64,000 bases of DNA, taken from positions 62,001-126,000 of the forward strand of contig CAWJKY010000004.1 of assembly GCA_963843565.1 (NCBI GenBank), read 5' to 3'. The translations under genes and the position numbers were made by a program. Of the stretch, positions 1 through 9,517 are shown in pieces. This DNA comes from DASZQY01 sp963843565. GTDB lineage: Bacteria; Pseudomonadota; Alphaproteobacteria; Rhizobiales; Kaistiaceae. Below the pieces are notes generated by a model. The model had not been told where the DNA came from and did not search any database. It saw only the letters and a list, made by a program, of their open reading frames with translations. The stretch's first letter is position 1, and each line of letters opens with the position of its first letter.

Positions 1-687
1 GCACCGGACGAAACATCCACGCCGGTCGAGGTTGAGGCGAGTGCGCCTGTGGAGGCCGAGGTCGAGGCACCAGCGCCCGTCGAGGCCGCGGCAGAGATCG
101 GCGCGCCCGCAACCGAGACGCCGGCGGAAGAGCCCGTCGCCGCCGAAATGGCGCCGGACCTCGCCACGCCGGCCGAAGCCCTCTTCCCCGACGCCGAGGC
201 TGAGGCAGAGACGGCGCCCGAAGTCGTGGCCCCGGCCGAACCGGCCACGCCCGCGGAGCCGGAAACAGCCGCGGAACCGGAGGCACCGGCCGAACCCGCC
301 ATGATCGAGATCTGGCGCCCCAACGGACGCCGGCACCACCACGAAGGACCGCGCAAGCGCCACCACGCGCGGCCCGCCCGCGGCAACGCCCCCGCGCCTC
401 AAGGGGCCGAACCCGCCGCCGCGGCGCCCGGCGACGAAGTGCCCGATCGCCCGGCGCGCCCGCCGCGCGCCGACGACGAGGCCCACGGGCGCGGCCGGCG
501 CGGACGGCCGCGGCGCGGCAAACCCGGTGGCCCCGGCAAGCCGCGTCCGGAACGCCGGCCCGAACCGACGCGGTTCTCGACCGAAACGGCGAAGCCGTCG
601 CGCGAGCGCGTTGCCGACCCCAATTCGCCGTTCGCCGCGCTCGCCGCCCTCAAGGCCGAGCTGGAGGCCAAGGAGCGGGGCAACTGA
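1..687 (+). CDS. C-terminal tail of a helicase-like protein (5' end outside window)
   Basis: The reading frame is open from the first base and ends at TGA 685-687, so only the last 228 codons are visible. The first 100 residues are almost purely Ala, Pro and Glu. The following stretch (roughly residues 105-190) is rich in Arg, Gly, His and Pro, as in disordered RNA-binding tails. The end, with SPFAALAALKAELEAKE, resembles the terminus of the large helicase-related proteins that precede the S4-fdxA-carD genes in rhizobia. No catalytic domain lies in the window, so the helicase call rests on the tail and on gene order. The stop overlaps the next start, which suggests translational coupling. Confidence 0.6.
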   Translation, partial: APDETSTPVEVEASAPVEAEVEAPAPVEAAAEIGAPATETPAEEPVAAEMAPDLATPAEALFPDAEAEAETAPEVVAPAEPATPAEPETAAEPEAPAEPAMIEIWRPNGRRHHHEGPRKRHHARPARGNAPAPQGAEPAAAAPGDEVPDRPARPPRADDEAHGRGRRGRPRRGKPGGPGKPRPERRPEPTRFSTETAKPSRERVADPNSPFAALAALKAELEAKERGN

Positions 688-1088
688 GCACCGACGCCGC
701 GCGCCAGCGCATCGACAAGTGGCTGTGGTTCGCCCGCGTGGTGAAAACGCGGACACTGGCGCAGAAGCTGGTCGCGTCCGGGCGCGTCAGGCTCAACCGG
801 GAACGGCAGACAAGCGCCAGCCAGGCCATCAAGATCGGCGATACACTCACCGTCACACTCGACGCCGCCGTCCGCGTACTGCGTGTCGAGGCGCTCGGCG
901 AACGGCGTGGTCCGGCGAGCGAAGCCCGCACGCTTTACGCCGACCTGTCGCCGCCACCGCCACCACGCGGCGAGGCGCCGCCGCCCCTTTCCGCCGGTCG
1001 CGACCCCGGCGCCGGCCGCCCCACCAAGCGCGACCGCCGGTCGATCGATGCCTTCCGCCGGCAGGATTTTCCCGAGCCGGACAAATAG
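684..1088 (+). CDS. S4-domain RNA-binding protein (Hsp15-like)
   Basis: This is a small heat-shock-type S4 protein of about 134 residues, of the family that binds structured RNA and ribosomal subunits. The S4 core begins with RQRIDKWLWFARVVKTR near residue 8 and contains SGRVRLNRE, the usual alpha-L loop. The tail is rich in Pro and Arg. No ATG, GTG or TTG occurs early enough to keep the first helix. The first GTG (738) would cut the domain, so I choose CTG at 684, which has AAGGAG at 670-675 with an 8-base spacer and overlaps the upstream stop. It lies between the helicase tail and fdxA, as in many rhizobia. The function is well supported and the start is inferred. Confidence 0.8.
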   Translation: MSTDAARQRIDKWLWFARVVKTRTLAQKLVASGRVRLNRERQTSASQAIKIGDTLTVTLDAAVRVLRVEALGERRGPASEARTLYADLSPPPPPRGEAPPPLSAGRDPGAGRPTKRDRRSIDAFRRQDFPEPDK

Positions 1089-1199
1089 CCGCCAAATCCG
1101 CCGCGATTTGCCGCCCATTGCGAGCAAGCGCGATCCTTGCGCGAGGCGCGCAAAACAGGTACCGAAACCGCAGTTTTTCGCCGCCTCCGGACACACCTC

Positions 1200-1538
1200 T
1201 TGACCTACATCGTCAACGACAACTGCATCCGCTGCAAGCTCATGGACTGCGTGGAAGTCTGTCCCGTGGACTGCTTCTACGAAGGCGAGAACATGCTCGT
1301 CATCCACCCCGACGAATGCATCGACTGCGGCGTGTGCGAGCCCGAGTGCCCGGTCGACGCCATCAAGCCCGACACCGAGCCGGGGCTGGAAAAGTGGCTC
1401 GAGATCAACAAGACCTATGCCTCGCAATGGCCGAACATCACGGCCAAACGCGAGCCGCCCCCCGACCACAAGGAATTCGAGGGGGTGGAGGGCAAGTTCG
1501 AGAAGTATTTCTCGCCGGAACCCGGCGAAGGCGACTGA
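1200..1538 (+). CDS. fdxA: 7Fe ferredoxin FdxA
   Basis: The product is a 112-residue seven-iron ferredoxin, a cytoplasmic electron carrier with one [3Fe-4S] and one [4Fe-4S] cluster. Cysteines at 9, 12, 17, 21 and 25 and at 40, 43, 46 and 50 give the two CxxC-type cluster motifs, with Asp16 in the position typical of the 3Fe site. The acidic C-terminal extension of about 50 residues is characteristic of FdxA. The TTG at 1200 gives MTYIVNDNC, the conserved family start. A longer upstream reading frame exists but would add unrelated residues. It is probably cotranscribed with the S4 gene 111 bases upstream. Confidence 0.93.
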   Translation: MTYIVNDNCIRCKLMDCVEVCPVDCFYEGENMLVIHPDECIDCGVCEPECPVDAIKPDTEPGLEKWLEINKTYASQWPNITAKREPPPDHKEFEGVEGKFEKYFSPEPGEGD

Positions 1539-1632
1539 GGGAACCCTCTGAAGCCCCAAGGAAATCGCGGCCCGGCGTTAATGGTGCGGCGCACCATTTC
1601 CGCAGGTTGTTTACGGTGGCCGCCATAACCCA

Positions 1633-1660
1633 TTGAAATTTCCGTATTTTGTGCTATCTT
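1633..1660 (+). promoter_or_regulatory. Candidate sigma70-type promoter upstream of carD
   Basis: TTGAAA at 1633-1638 and TATCTT at 1655-1660 are separated by 16 bases in the 349-base gap between fdxA and carD. This would give a leader of about 220 bases. It is a pattern match only. I see no clear operator beside it. Confidence 0.4.
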
Positions 1661-1887
1661 GGGCACACTGTCGGAACAAAACGAGCTTCTGCTCGCCTCC
1701 CACGACTTTGCGGAGCGTGAAGCGGCCGGAGGTGCATTTTTGCGCCCGGCCGGGCTCGAAGGGCTCACCGGTTGGCGAGACCCGAGGTGCGCGCCTCAAC
1801 GGCTCCACCGAAGATCCGGCACGAACTCGAGGTTCGGACCTTTCCAGGGTCCGGCGATGTGGTGCCAAACGGAGTTGAAGGAATCCC

Positions 1888-2457
1888 ATGGCTGCAGCCA
1901 AGAAGTCCGCCCAGCGTTCCGGCTTCAAGACCGGCGAATCGATCGTTTATCCGGCGCACGGCGTCGGCAAGATCGTCGGCATCGAGACGCAAGAGGTGGC
2001 CGGCATCAAGCTTGACCTGTTCGTCATCTCGTTCGTGAAGGACAAGATGACCCTCCGCGTGCCCACTACCAAGGCGACCGCGGTCGGCATGCGCAAGCTC
2101 GCCGAAGGCGTGACCGTGAAGCAGGCGCTCGAGACCGTCCGCGGCCGGGCCCGCATCAAGCGCACCATGTGGAGCCGCCGCGCCCAGGAATACGAGGCCA
2201 AGATCAACTCCGGCGATCTCATTTCGATCGCCGAGGTGGTCCGCGACCTCTACCGCTCGGACACCCAGCCCGAGCAGTCCTACTCCGAGCGTCAGCTCTA
2301 CGAGGCCGCCCTCGACCGCATGTCGCGCGAGATTTCCTCGGTCAACAAGATTTCCGAGACCGAGGCGATCCGCCAGATCGAGCAGAACCTCGCCAAGAGC
2401 CCGCGCCGCGGCGCCAAGCCCGAGGCCGAGACCAAGGCCGACGCCAAAGCCGCCTGA
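1888..2457 (+). CDS. carD: CarD/CdnL-family RNA polymerase-binding regulator
   Basis: This 189-residue protein belongs to the CarD/CdnL family, which binds the RNA polymerase beta subunit and stabilises open complexes, mainly at rRNA and housekeeping promoters. The N-terminal domain (about 12-75) has the Tudor-like pattern YPAHGVGKIVGIE and later MTLRVPTTKA. The helical C-terminal domain (about 80-170) has the family segment MWSRRAQEYEAKINSGD. The Lys/Ala/Glu-rich end is typical of alphaproteobacterial members. The start ATG is 7 bases after GGAG-like sequence in the leader. It is followed by a terminator and then rpoH, the order found in many Hyphomicrobiales. Confidence 0.92.
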   Translation: MAAAKKSAQRSGFKTGESIVYPAHGVGKIVGIETQEVAGIKLDLFVISFVKDKMTLRVPTTKATAVGMRKLAEGVTVKQALETVRGRARIKRTMWSRRAQEYEAKINSGDLISIAEVVRDLYRSDTQPEQSYSERQLYEAALDRMSREISSVNKISETEAIRQIEQNLAKSPRRGAKPEAETKADAKAA

Positions 2458-2481
2458 CGCCGGCACCCCACGTCCCGTTTC

Positions 2482-2522
2482 GAAGGCGCCCTGCCGAAAG
2501 AATGGGCGCCTTCTTCCGTTTT
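2482..2522 (+). terminator. Rho-independent terminator after carD
   Basis: GAAGGCGCCC at 2482-2491 pairs perfectly with GGGCGCCTTC at 2504-2513 across a 12-base loop. A short T-rich tail (TTCCGTTTT) follows. It lies 24 bases after the carD stop. Confidence 0.8.
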
Positions 2523-2660
2523 GAGGATGAATAGACCGCAAACCGGAACCATCACATTCGGTATCACTTAGATGTGTGAGCGCCCGCCACATTCGGGCGG
2601 TAGTGTTCAACGTCGGGCGATTCCTCGGGCGGCCCTTGAAGCCGCAAGGAGGTCCAGCCA

Positions 2661-3530
<870 letters not shown>

Positions 3531-3539
3531 GGCGAACCT

Positions 3540-5033
3540 TCAGCGGTCGTCGACGATCTTGTATTTGGTGCCGGGCTCGATGCGGTCGCCGGGCTTGAGC
3601 GCGTTCAGCGCCAGGAACAGATCGCGCGGCCGGTCGACGCCGCGCATGCGGCGCGCCAGGCTGGTCGTGGTGTCGCCGGCCACCGCCGTGACGACATGAA
3701 CGTGGAGCGCCTTCAGCCCGGCGATCTCGCGCTGGCTGAGCGTGCGGAAGCTCGCCACCGTGTCCTGGGCCTCCTTGGTGAACGCGTCGTTCACCTGCTC
3801 GTTGGCGAAGATGAAGCGATAGGTCGCCGGTCCCGACGCATGCACCACCGCGATCTGGAAGTTCCAGCCCTTGGTCCGCGCCGACGCATAGGCGGCATCC
3901 ATGCCGGCGATCGACAGGCGCTTGACGCTCGTCTCGTCGAGCCCGTTGATCCAGCCTGAGCGCAGGTAGTCGGTCAGGTCCGTGCCGTCGGCAAGGCCGA
4001 CCGCATCGAACCTGAGCGCGGTACCGTCCGCCCCGGTCGCCAGAACGGCGTCGCTCGTGTTGTCGATGACGAACCCTTCCGGCACCGTGAAGGCAACGCC
4101 GATCTTCGGGTGAATGAAGGTGCGGTCGCGCACGAAACCCTGGGTGGGATCGTCGCCGTAGACCATGCCGTCGATACCGTCGAGATAGCGATCCCGGTCG
4201 GCGTTGCCGATTCCGGGCGCGCCGAAGGCGCGCGCCGCCTTCTCGGCAAAGGCGATCCGCTCCGGCGTCGAGGGGTGGGTGGCCAGAAAATCGGGCTGGT
4301 TGCGCATCACCGAGTTGGCGCGGAAGTCGGCGTACTCGGCCATCGCGGTCAGGAAGCGCGCCGCCGCGAACGGATCGTAGCCGGCCTTGCCGATGGTGCG
4401 GATGCCGATGGCGTCGGCCTCCAGTTCCTGCTGGCGCGAGAAGGCGGCGAGCGTGCGCTTGGTCGCGGCGAGCGCCATCTGCCCGTTGGGGTCGTTGTCG
4501 AGGACCTCCCCGACGGTGCGGCTGACCAGCATCGCCTCGCGCGCCTTGTCCTGGCGCTTGGCGGCGTGGTTTGCGGTGATGTGACCCATTTCGTGGGCAA
4601 GCACCGCCGCCACTTCCGAGGAATCGTTGGCCAGCGCCAACAGCCCACGGGTGACGTAGAGGTAGCCGCCCGGCAGCGCGAACGCGTTGACGGCGGGCGC
4701 GTTGAGGATGGTGATCTTGTAGTTAATGTCGGGCCGGTCCGAGGCCGCCACGATGCTGCTGACGATCGGCACCAGGGTCTGCTCGACCTTGGGATCGTGA
4801 TAGACGCCGCCGTACGCGGCGACGATCCGCGAGTTCTCTTCGCTGTTGGTGCCCTGGCCACCACCGGCCGGCGGTGCGTTGCCGCCATTGAGGACCGCCG
4901 CCGTCGGGCCGCCGTTGCCGCTGATCGCGCTGCATCCGGCGAGCAGGGCCGCTGCGGCGACCGCGACCAGCGTGGCGCGCAGGCGCTTCAGCCTCGCCCC
5001 CGGCAGATCAGCGGTCTGCACTCGCACCTGCAT
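3540..5033 (-). CDS. M48-family lipoprotein metalloprotease (BepA/LoiP-like)
   Basis: This is a 497-residue zinc metallopeptidase predicted to be a periplasmic lipoprotein, probably involved in envelope protein quality control. A signal peptide with lipobox LLAGC places the lipidated Cys near residue 34. HEMGH at about 147-151 is the zinc site, and QELEADAIGI downstream supplies the third ligand. The C-terminal third ends in a LysM-like module (LHVHVVTAVAGDT to PGTKYKIV). The ATG at 5033 has GGGGA with a 6-base spacer. Two earlier in-frame starts (5039, 5060) are possible. The 5' end overlaps the 3' end of the upstream SNase-like gene by 26 bases, so the two are probably one operon. Confidence 0.88.
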   Translation of the reverse strand: MQVRVQTADLPGARLKRLRATLVAVAAAALLAGCSAISGNGGPTAAVLNGGNAPPAGGGQGTNSEENSRIVAAYGGVYHDPKVEQTLVPIVSSIVAASDRPDINYKITILNAPAVNAFALPGGYLYVTRGLLALANDSSEVAAVLAHEMGHITANHAAKRQDKAREAMLVSRTVGEVLDNDPNGQMALAATKRTLAAFSRQQELEADAIGIRTIGKAGYDPFAAARFLTAMAEYADFRANSVMRNQPDFLATHPSTPERIAFAEKAARAFGAPGIGNADRDRYLDGIDGMVYGDDPTQGFVRDRTFIHPKIGVAFTVPEGFVIDNTSDAVLATGADGTALRFDAVGLADGTDLTDYLRSGWINGLDETSVKRLSIAGMDAAYASARTKGWNFQIAVVHASGPATYRFIFANEQVNDAFTKEAQDTVASFRTLSQREIAGLKALHVHVVTAVAGDTTTSLARRMRGVDRPRDLFLALNALKPGDRIEPGTKYKIVDDR

Positions 5034-5853
5034 CGCCATTCCCCGCCCCGACGAACTCAATCTGAAGAGGGTCCCACAGGCGGATGGCCGGGCCGCCCGC
5101 CGCCTCGATCACGCCACGCACCCGAATGCGGCGCCCTACCATGTCACGGACAGGGGTGCCCGCGTCAACCAGGGCCTTGGCCACCGAATCGGGCACCATG
5201 ATGGTGAAATCGCGCCAATAGATGTGCCCGAAGTCTATGAAAGTCATGCGAATTCCCTGCCCGACCGAGGTCGGGCGGCCCTCGACAAGCTCGTACAGGC
5301 CGATTTCGCCCGCAAGCGAAGAATCGCCGGCTGCGCGCACCGCATAGTCCGGAAGCGCCCAAAGGCCTCGTTTGGCGGCCCGCGCCGGCCCTTCGGTGGC
5401 GAGCAGCTTCGGGGCACAGCCGGCCTCTCCGGGGCCCCAGCGCACCCGCGCCAGGCCCGCCCCGACCAGCGCCATGGCGACGTCCCGCCCGTCCGCGAGG
5501 CGAAGGGAGGCGTGCGGGCGGCCGTAACGGTCGACTTCCGCGCCGGGCGGTGCGAGCACGGTGACGGTCGCCCCGGCCAGGAGGCTTTCGAGGACTGATT
5601 TCGCCGCGTCGGCCAGCGGCCAGGGGGTTCCCGGCGGCGCACCGAGGGGCAGCCGGGGGGCCTCGATGCCAGCCAGACGGACAATCCGGCCGTCGCCAAG
5701 CCGCACGGTGTCGCCGGCCACAACCTCCGCGACGGTGACAGGCGCCGCCGCGGCCACCGCCCCGTCCGGACAGCCGGAACCGGCTGCCGCCGTCCCGCTC
5801 GCCATCAGCAGCAGCGCAAGAGCCCGCAAAGCCAACTGTGCAGCGGTTTTCAT
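5008..5853 (-). CDS. Secreted thermonuclease-like (SNase domain) protein
   Basis: The 281-residue protein has an N-terminal signal peptide with cleavage probably after ASGTAAA. It then has a staphylococcal-nuclease-like OB fold with VVAGDTVRLGDG, RLAGIEAPRLP and RYGRPHASL. The last 100 residues form a second, less clear OB-like segment (IRMTFIDFGHIYWRDFTIM). SNase family members hydrolyse DNA or RNA with Ca2+, but the usual Arg-Glu catalytic set is not complete in this copy, so activity is uncertain. It overlaps the M48 protease gene, which suggests coupled expression and envelope location. The tRNA gene follows on the opposite strand 54 bases away. Confidence 0.8.
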   Translation of the reverse strand: MKTAAQLALRALALLLMASGTAAAGSGCPDGAVAAAAPVTVAEVVAGDTVRLGDGRIVRLAGIEAPRLPLGAPPGTPWPLADAAKSVLESLLAGATVTVLAPPGAEVDRYGRPHASLRLADGRDVAMALVGAGLARVRWGPGEAGCAPKLLATEGPARAAKRGLWALPDYAVRAAGDSSLAGEIGLYELVEGRPTSVGQGIRMTFIDFGHIYWRDFTIMVPDSVAKALVDAGTPVRDMVGRRIRVRGVIEAAGGPAIRLWDPLQIEFVGAGNGDAGASADR

Positions 5854-5907
5854 GGCGTTTCCGAGGGCTTCGCCCTCCCAGATCGCTGTGCTAAGGCTTC
5901 GCTCCGG

Positions 5908-5984
5908 GTCCCCGTAGCTCAGCCGGATAGAGCATCGGTTTCCTAAACCGAGGGTCGCGTGTTCGAGTCACGCCGGGGACGCCA
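5908..5984 (+). tRNA. tRNA-Arg (anticodon CCT)
   Basis: The acceptor arm GTCCCCG (5908-5914) pairs with CGGGGAC (5974-5980), followed by G and an encoded CCA. The anticodon stem TCGGT/ACCGA encloses loop TTCCTAA, giving anticodon CCT. The T-arm GTTCGAGTC is standard. The surface-polysaccharide locus begins just downstream. Confidence 0.97.
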
Positions 5985-6323
5985 CCATATGTCAAATCGT
6001 TGGCGGCCTTACCGCCCTCGATTCGCTCGATCGGCAAATGCACCCTCAGTCGCGCTTTGGCGGCTGGATCGATCACGTGCAGGCGCCAGGTGGCAGGGGC
6101 TTTCGCTCGGTGCACAAGGGAATCGCCGGATGCCGGCCCCGGAGTCACCTGAGAAGGCGGCGGCCGGGTCGGTCGAGTCCGCCGGAGCGGGGTCATCGTT
6201 GCTCTGATGGGTTCCCAGCCTCGGCAGCCCGATCTGCCGATGAAACGGACTGCAAACAAAGCTAGCTTGCCCAGCCGACGCGCGTAGCCAGATCGCTATT
6301 GAAAGGCGGGGGTGGTTGCGCGG
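5985..6323. other. Gap between tRNA-Arg and the polysaccharide locus
   Basis: No convincing gene is seen in these 339 bases. Short open frames on both strands lack ribosome sites and family motifs. I looked for an integrase remnant because tRNA 3' ends are common integration sites, and none was recognisable. Confidence 0.5.
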
Positions 6324-7250
6324 TCAGCGGTGGCGGTGCGACGCGACGATACGCCGGCCGCCGCGACCGGCGGCTGCCACAATGCCGAGCCGGTGGATCA
6401 GCCACGTGCGGCGTTGACGCTTCCTCTCGGTAGCGGTCAGTTCCGTACGCCACAGCGGCGAGTCGAGATCAAGCGGCGCTCCGTGCCTCTTTATCCTGTC
6501 CGCCATCGGAGCCGGATGGGTGCCGGAATAATGCTCCACGAAGGCGCGTGGCTCGCGGACGTAGTACGAGAGCGGTTCCGTCTCGCGAGCGCCAGCGGCG
6601 GCCGTCCCTGGCGTCCAAAGACCGGTCTTCTGGCCACGGAACTGCGCCGATGCGCCCAATGAGCGAACGTCCAGGTAGTGGAAGAATGGCAGGCCAGTGT
6701 CGACCACCCTGATCCGGTGACCCCGCTCCTTGTATTTCGGATGCACCGTGAAACCGGCGGCGTCGCCGCGAGAGAGGACGAACTTGTGCGGCTTGACCAC
6801 ACGGACATTCACATCGAGATGCCAAGGGTACGTATTCAACACTGTCTGGTAGTCGCCGTAGAAACTGACCCGCTGCATCGCCAGGCCCTCCACGCGGTCG
6901 TCGGCCTGGTATTGCTCCATGAGCGCGACCAGGCGCGGATGGTCACGTTCGTGAATTGCCTCGTCAGCTTGGAGATAGATCGCCCACTCGCCAGTGCAGT
7001 TGAACAGCGCGATGTTTGTCTGCTGCGCGAGCACGTACCCGCCTGACCGGACGTTCGGATTCCAGAAGCTCTCGACGATTCGAATCTTTGGGCTGCCAAT
7101 TGAGGCGATCAGCGCCCGGGTATCGTCGTCCGACTGACCCACGTTGACGACAAACTCATCGACGATCGGAAGGATGGATCTGATGCTCTCGACAACCGGA
7201 TAGTCGAGCCGCACCGCGTTGCGCACGAACGTGAACCCGGAGACCCGCAT
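6324..7250 (-). CDS. Glycosyltransferase family 2-like protein
   Basis: The 308-residue protein starts with MRVSGFTFVRNAVRLDYPV, typical of GT2-like proteins that act on surface glycans from the cytoplasmic side. VVNVGQSDDDTRALI occupies the place of the usual nucleotide-binding Asp region. WAIYLQADEAIHE is the DxD-like segment near residue 95. A later HYSGTHPAPM resembles the acceptor-side motif seen in relatives. The donor and acceptor cannot be read from sequence. It stands alone between the tRNA and an MsbA-like exporter gene in the same direction, 201 bases away. It is the first gene of the glycan region. Confidence 0.75.
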   Translation of the reverse strand: MRVSGFTFVRNAVRLDYPVVESIRSILPIVDEFVVNVGQSDDDTRALIASIGSPKIRIVESFWNPNVRSGGYVLAQQTNIALFNCTGEWAIYLQADEAIHERDHPRLVALMEQYQADDRVEGLAMQRVSFYGDYQTVLNTYPWHLDVNVRVVKPHKFVLSRGDAAGFTVHPKYKERGHRIRVVDTGLPFFHYLDVRSLGASAQFRGQKTGLWTPGTAAAGARETEPLSYYVREPRAFVEHYSGTHPAPMADRIKRHGAPLDLDSPLWRTELTATERKRQRRTWLIHRLGIVAAAGRGGRRIVASHRHR

Positions 7251-7451
7251 ACTCTGGCCACCCTCCCCAAGCCGCCGGACTTATCCGGGGGGGCGCAATC
7301 TGGCACGCCGAGGGGGCGATGAAAACCGAAAGCCGCCGGCAGAGGCGCGCGTGGCATTCAATCAACGGCCGCTGAAAAGCCGCGAAAGAAATCATCTTTC
7401 CAACGAGCCCATCAGGCGTCCGTCTGTTTCCCGCCGGGGACACCACCGGCT

Positions 7452-9290
7452 TCACGCCACCGCCGCGTCGCCGGACTCCTTGGCAACCGCCACCTCGCGC
7501 GGGCTCTCGGCGAACTGGTTGGCGTAAAGCTCGCGATAGAGGCCGCCGCGCGCCAGAAGCTCGCGGTGCGTCCCGTGCTCCACCAGTTCGCCCCGGTCAA
7601 GCACCAGAACCAGGTCGGCATCGAGGATGGTCGACAGCCGATGGGCGATCACGAAGGTGGTGCGATCCTGCATCAGCCGGTCGAGCGCGAGCTGCACGAT
7701 GCGCTCCGACTGGGTGTCGAGCGACGAGGTCGCCTCGTCGAGCAACAGGATCGGCGCCTGCTTGAGAATGGCACGCGCGATGGCGATGCGCTGCCGCTGG
7801 CCGCCGGACAGCTGCACCCCGTTCTCGCCGACGTCGGTATCGTACCCGTCGGGAAGCTGCACGATGAAGTCGTGGGCGTAGGCATCCCTTGCGGCCTGTA
7901 TCATCTCGGCCTCGGTCGCATCGATCCGGCCGATCAGAAGGTTTTCGCGGATGGTTCCAGAGAACATGTAGGCGGCCTGCGTGACCACGGCGAAATGCTT
8001 GCGCAGCGAACTGGGGGTGACGCCCCGCACGTCCTGCCCGTCGACCAGAACGGCGCCCTCCTGCACGTCGAAGAACCGCGGGATCAGCGACACCAGCGTC
8101 GTCTTGCCGGCGCCCGACGGCCCGACCAGCGCGATCTTCTTCTTGTCGGCGATGCGGATGTCGAGGTCCTTGATGACCGGCGCATCCTTGCGGTAGCCGA
8201 ACGAGACATGGCGGAACTCGACCGCGCCGGACTTGAGCTCGAAGGGCACGCCGGCGTCGACTTCGGTCGCGCTCTGCGGCAGGTCGAGGACTCCGTAGAG
8301 CAGCTTGAGGCCAACCACCCCGGCCTCCAGCTCCACCCGCAGCCGCGCCAGCCGCTTGGCCGGCTCGTAGGCGAGCAGCAAGGCGGCGCTGAAGGAGACG
8401 AACTCGCCCGGCGTCCCGGTTCCGGCCGCGGTCCGGTACCCGCAGTAGAGCGTGACCAGACCGATCGACAGGCCGGCGATAACCTCCATCGCCGGGCCGG
8501 TGGAGGCCCTGATGCGCGTCGCCTTGTTGGCGTAGCGCTCGATCTCGGAGACCGCATGGTTCATCCGCTGGTTCATGTGGTCGTTGAGGTCGAAGGCCTT
8601 GATCAGGCGCGCCCCCAGAACCGTTTCCTGAAGAAGCTGGATGAGCCGCCCGCTGAGATCCCACTGGACGCGCCACACCGAACGGACCCTTTTCACCACC
8701 TTCGCCAGCCCGTACATCACCACCGGCGTGACGACCAGCGACAGGAACAGCAGGAACGGTGACTGGATCGCCATGACGACCACCAGCCCGACCAGCGTCA
8801 GCGCATCGCGGCCGAAGCCGAGGACCAGCGCGTTCAGGACCGAGCGGGCGGAATCCGCGCCGGCATTGATGTTCTGGATGATCCGGCTGGAGGGAACCGT
8901 TTCGAAATAGTCGAGCCCGAAACCCATGATGCGCGTGTAGGCGCGCCGCTGGATGTCGGCGATGATGCGGTTGCCGACGCGGCCGAGGGTGACTTCCTGT
9001 CCGTAGTTGGCGGCGCCGCGGGTCAGCGGCAGCAGGACCGCCGCAGCCGCGAGCGGCAGCAGATACTGCAGGTTCTTCTCGAAGAAGATCGAGTTGACGA
9101 GGTCCTTCTGCAGGAAGACCCAGGCCGCCGTCGCTCCCGCCGCGATCCCCATGAGAACGAAGGCAAACACCCACCGCCGCCACTGCTGGGGGATGTTCTC
9201 CCTGGCCAGCCGGACGATGAGCTCGAAGGACCCTTCGCTGAACGCCCCCGCCAGCGTCTGCCTCAGCTTCCGGGTAAGGGAAAAAGCCAT
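7452..9290 (-). CDS. MsbA-like ABC exporter (lipid A or lipid-linked glycan flippase)
   Basis: This 612-residue half-transporter fuses a six-helix membrane domain (about 35-320) to an ATPase domain (about 350-600). The ATPase has Walker A GPSGAGKTT at 390-398, signature LSGGQ at 494-498, Walker B LLLDE at 515-519 and the H-loop IAHRLST. The family exports lipid A, lipid-linked sugars or beta-glucans. The heptosyltransferase gene lies divergently beside it, 227 bases away. That neighbour supports a role in lipopolysaccharide transport, but the substrate is not proven. A single gene with no partner ABC subunit agrees with a homodimer. Confidence 0.85.
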   Translation of the reverse strand: MAFSLTRKLRQTLAGAFSEGSFELIVRLARENIPQQWRRWVFAFVLMGIAAGATAAWVFLQKDLVNSIFFEKNLQYLLPLAAAAVLLPLTRGAANYGQEVTLGRVGNRIIADIQRRAYTRIMGFGLDYFETVPSSRIIQNINAGADSARSVLNALVLGFGRDALTLVGLVVVMAIQSPFLLFLSLVVTPVVMYGLAKVVKRVRSVWRVQWDLSGRLIQLLQETVLGARLIKAFDLNDHMNQRMNHAVSEIERYANKATRIRASTGPAMEVIAGLSIGLVTLYCGYRTAAGTGTPGEFVSFSAALLLAYEPAKRLARLRVELEAGVVGLKLLYGVLDLPQSATEVDAGVPFELKSGAVEFRHVSFGYRKDAPVIKDLDIRIADKKKIALVGPSGAGKTTLVSLIPRFFDVQEGAVLVDGQDVRGVTPSSLRKHFAVVTQAAYMFSGTIRENLLIGRIDATEAEMIQAARDAYAHDFIVQLPDGYDTDVGENGVQLSGGQRQRIAIARAILKQAPILLLDEATSSLDTQSERIVQLALDRLMQDRTTFVIAHRLSTILDADLVLVLDRGELVEHGTHRELLARGGLYRELYANQFAESPREVAVAKESGDAAVA

Positions 9291-9517
9291 AAGACGCGCG
9301 GTTTCCGGGCCGAAAAAGATATGAGCAACCGAGACTTAGGGGAACGGGGTCCACCCGTCAAATTGCCCCGGCCGGTGGCTGCGATCGAACACGACGCGCC
9401 GGCTCATGGCAAGGCAATACCCCGGTTGCGATGGCCGCTTGCACAGCCCATTGTCGGCGCGCGTCGGCCCTCCAGTTCGGCTGCCGCAACCCGACCCGCC
9501 ACGGAGCCAACCCGCCC

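Noticed and set aside
1..300. Tandem-like Pro/Ala/Glu codon repeats as a DNA repeat array
   Set aside because: The repeats are irregular and follow from the biased protein tail. No fixed unit is present.
399..1559. Long minus-strand open frame over the helicase tail, S4 and fdxA genes
   Set aside because: It is antisense to three well-supported genes and has low-complexity composition typical of GC-rich shadow frames.
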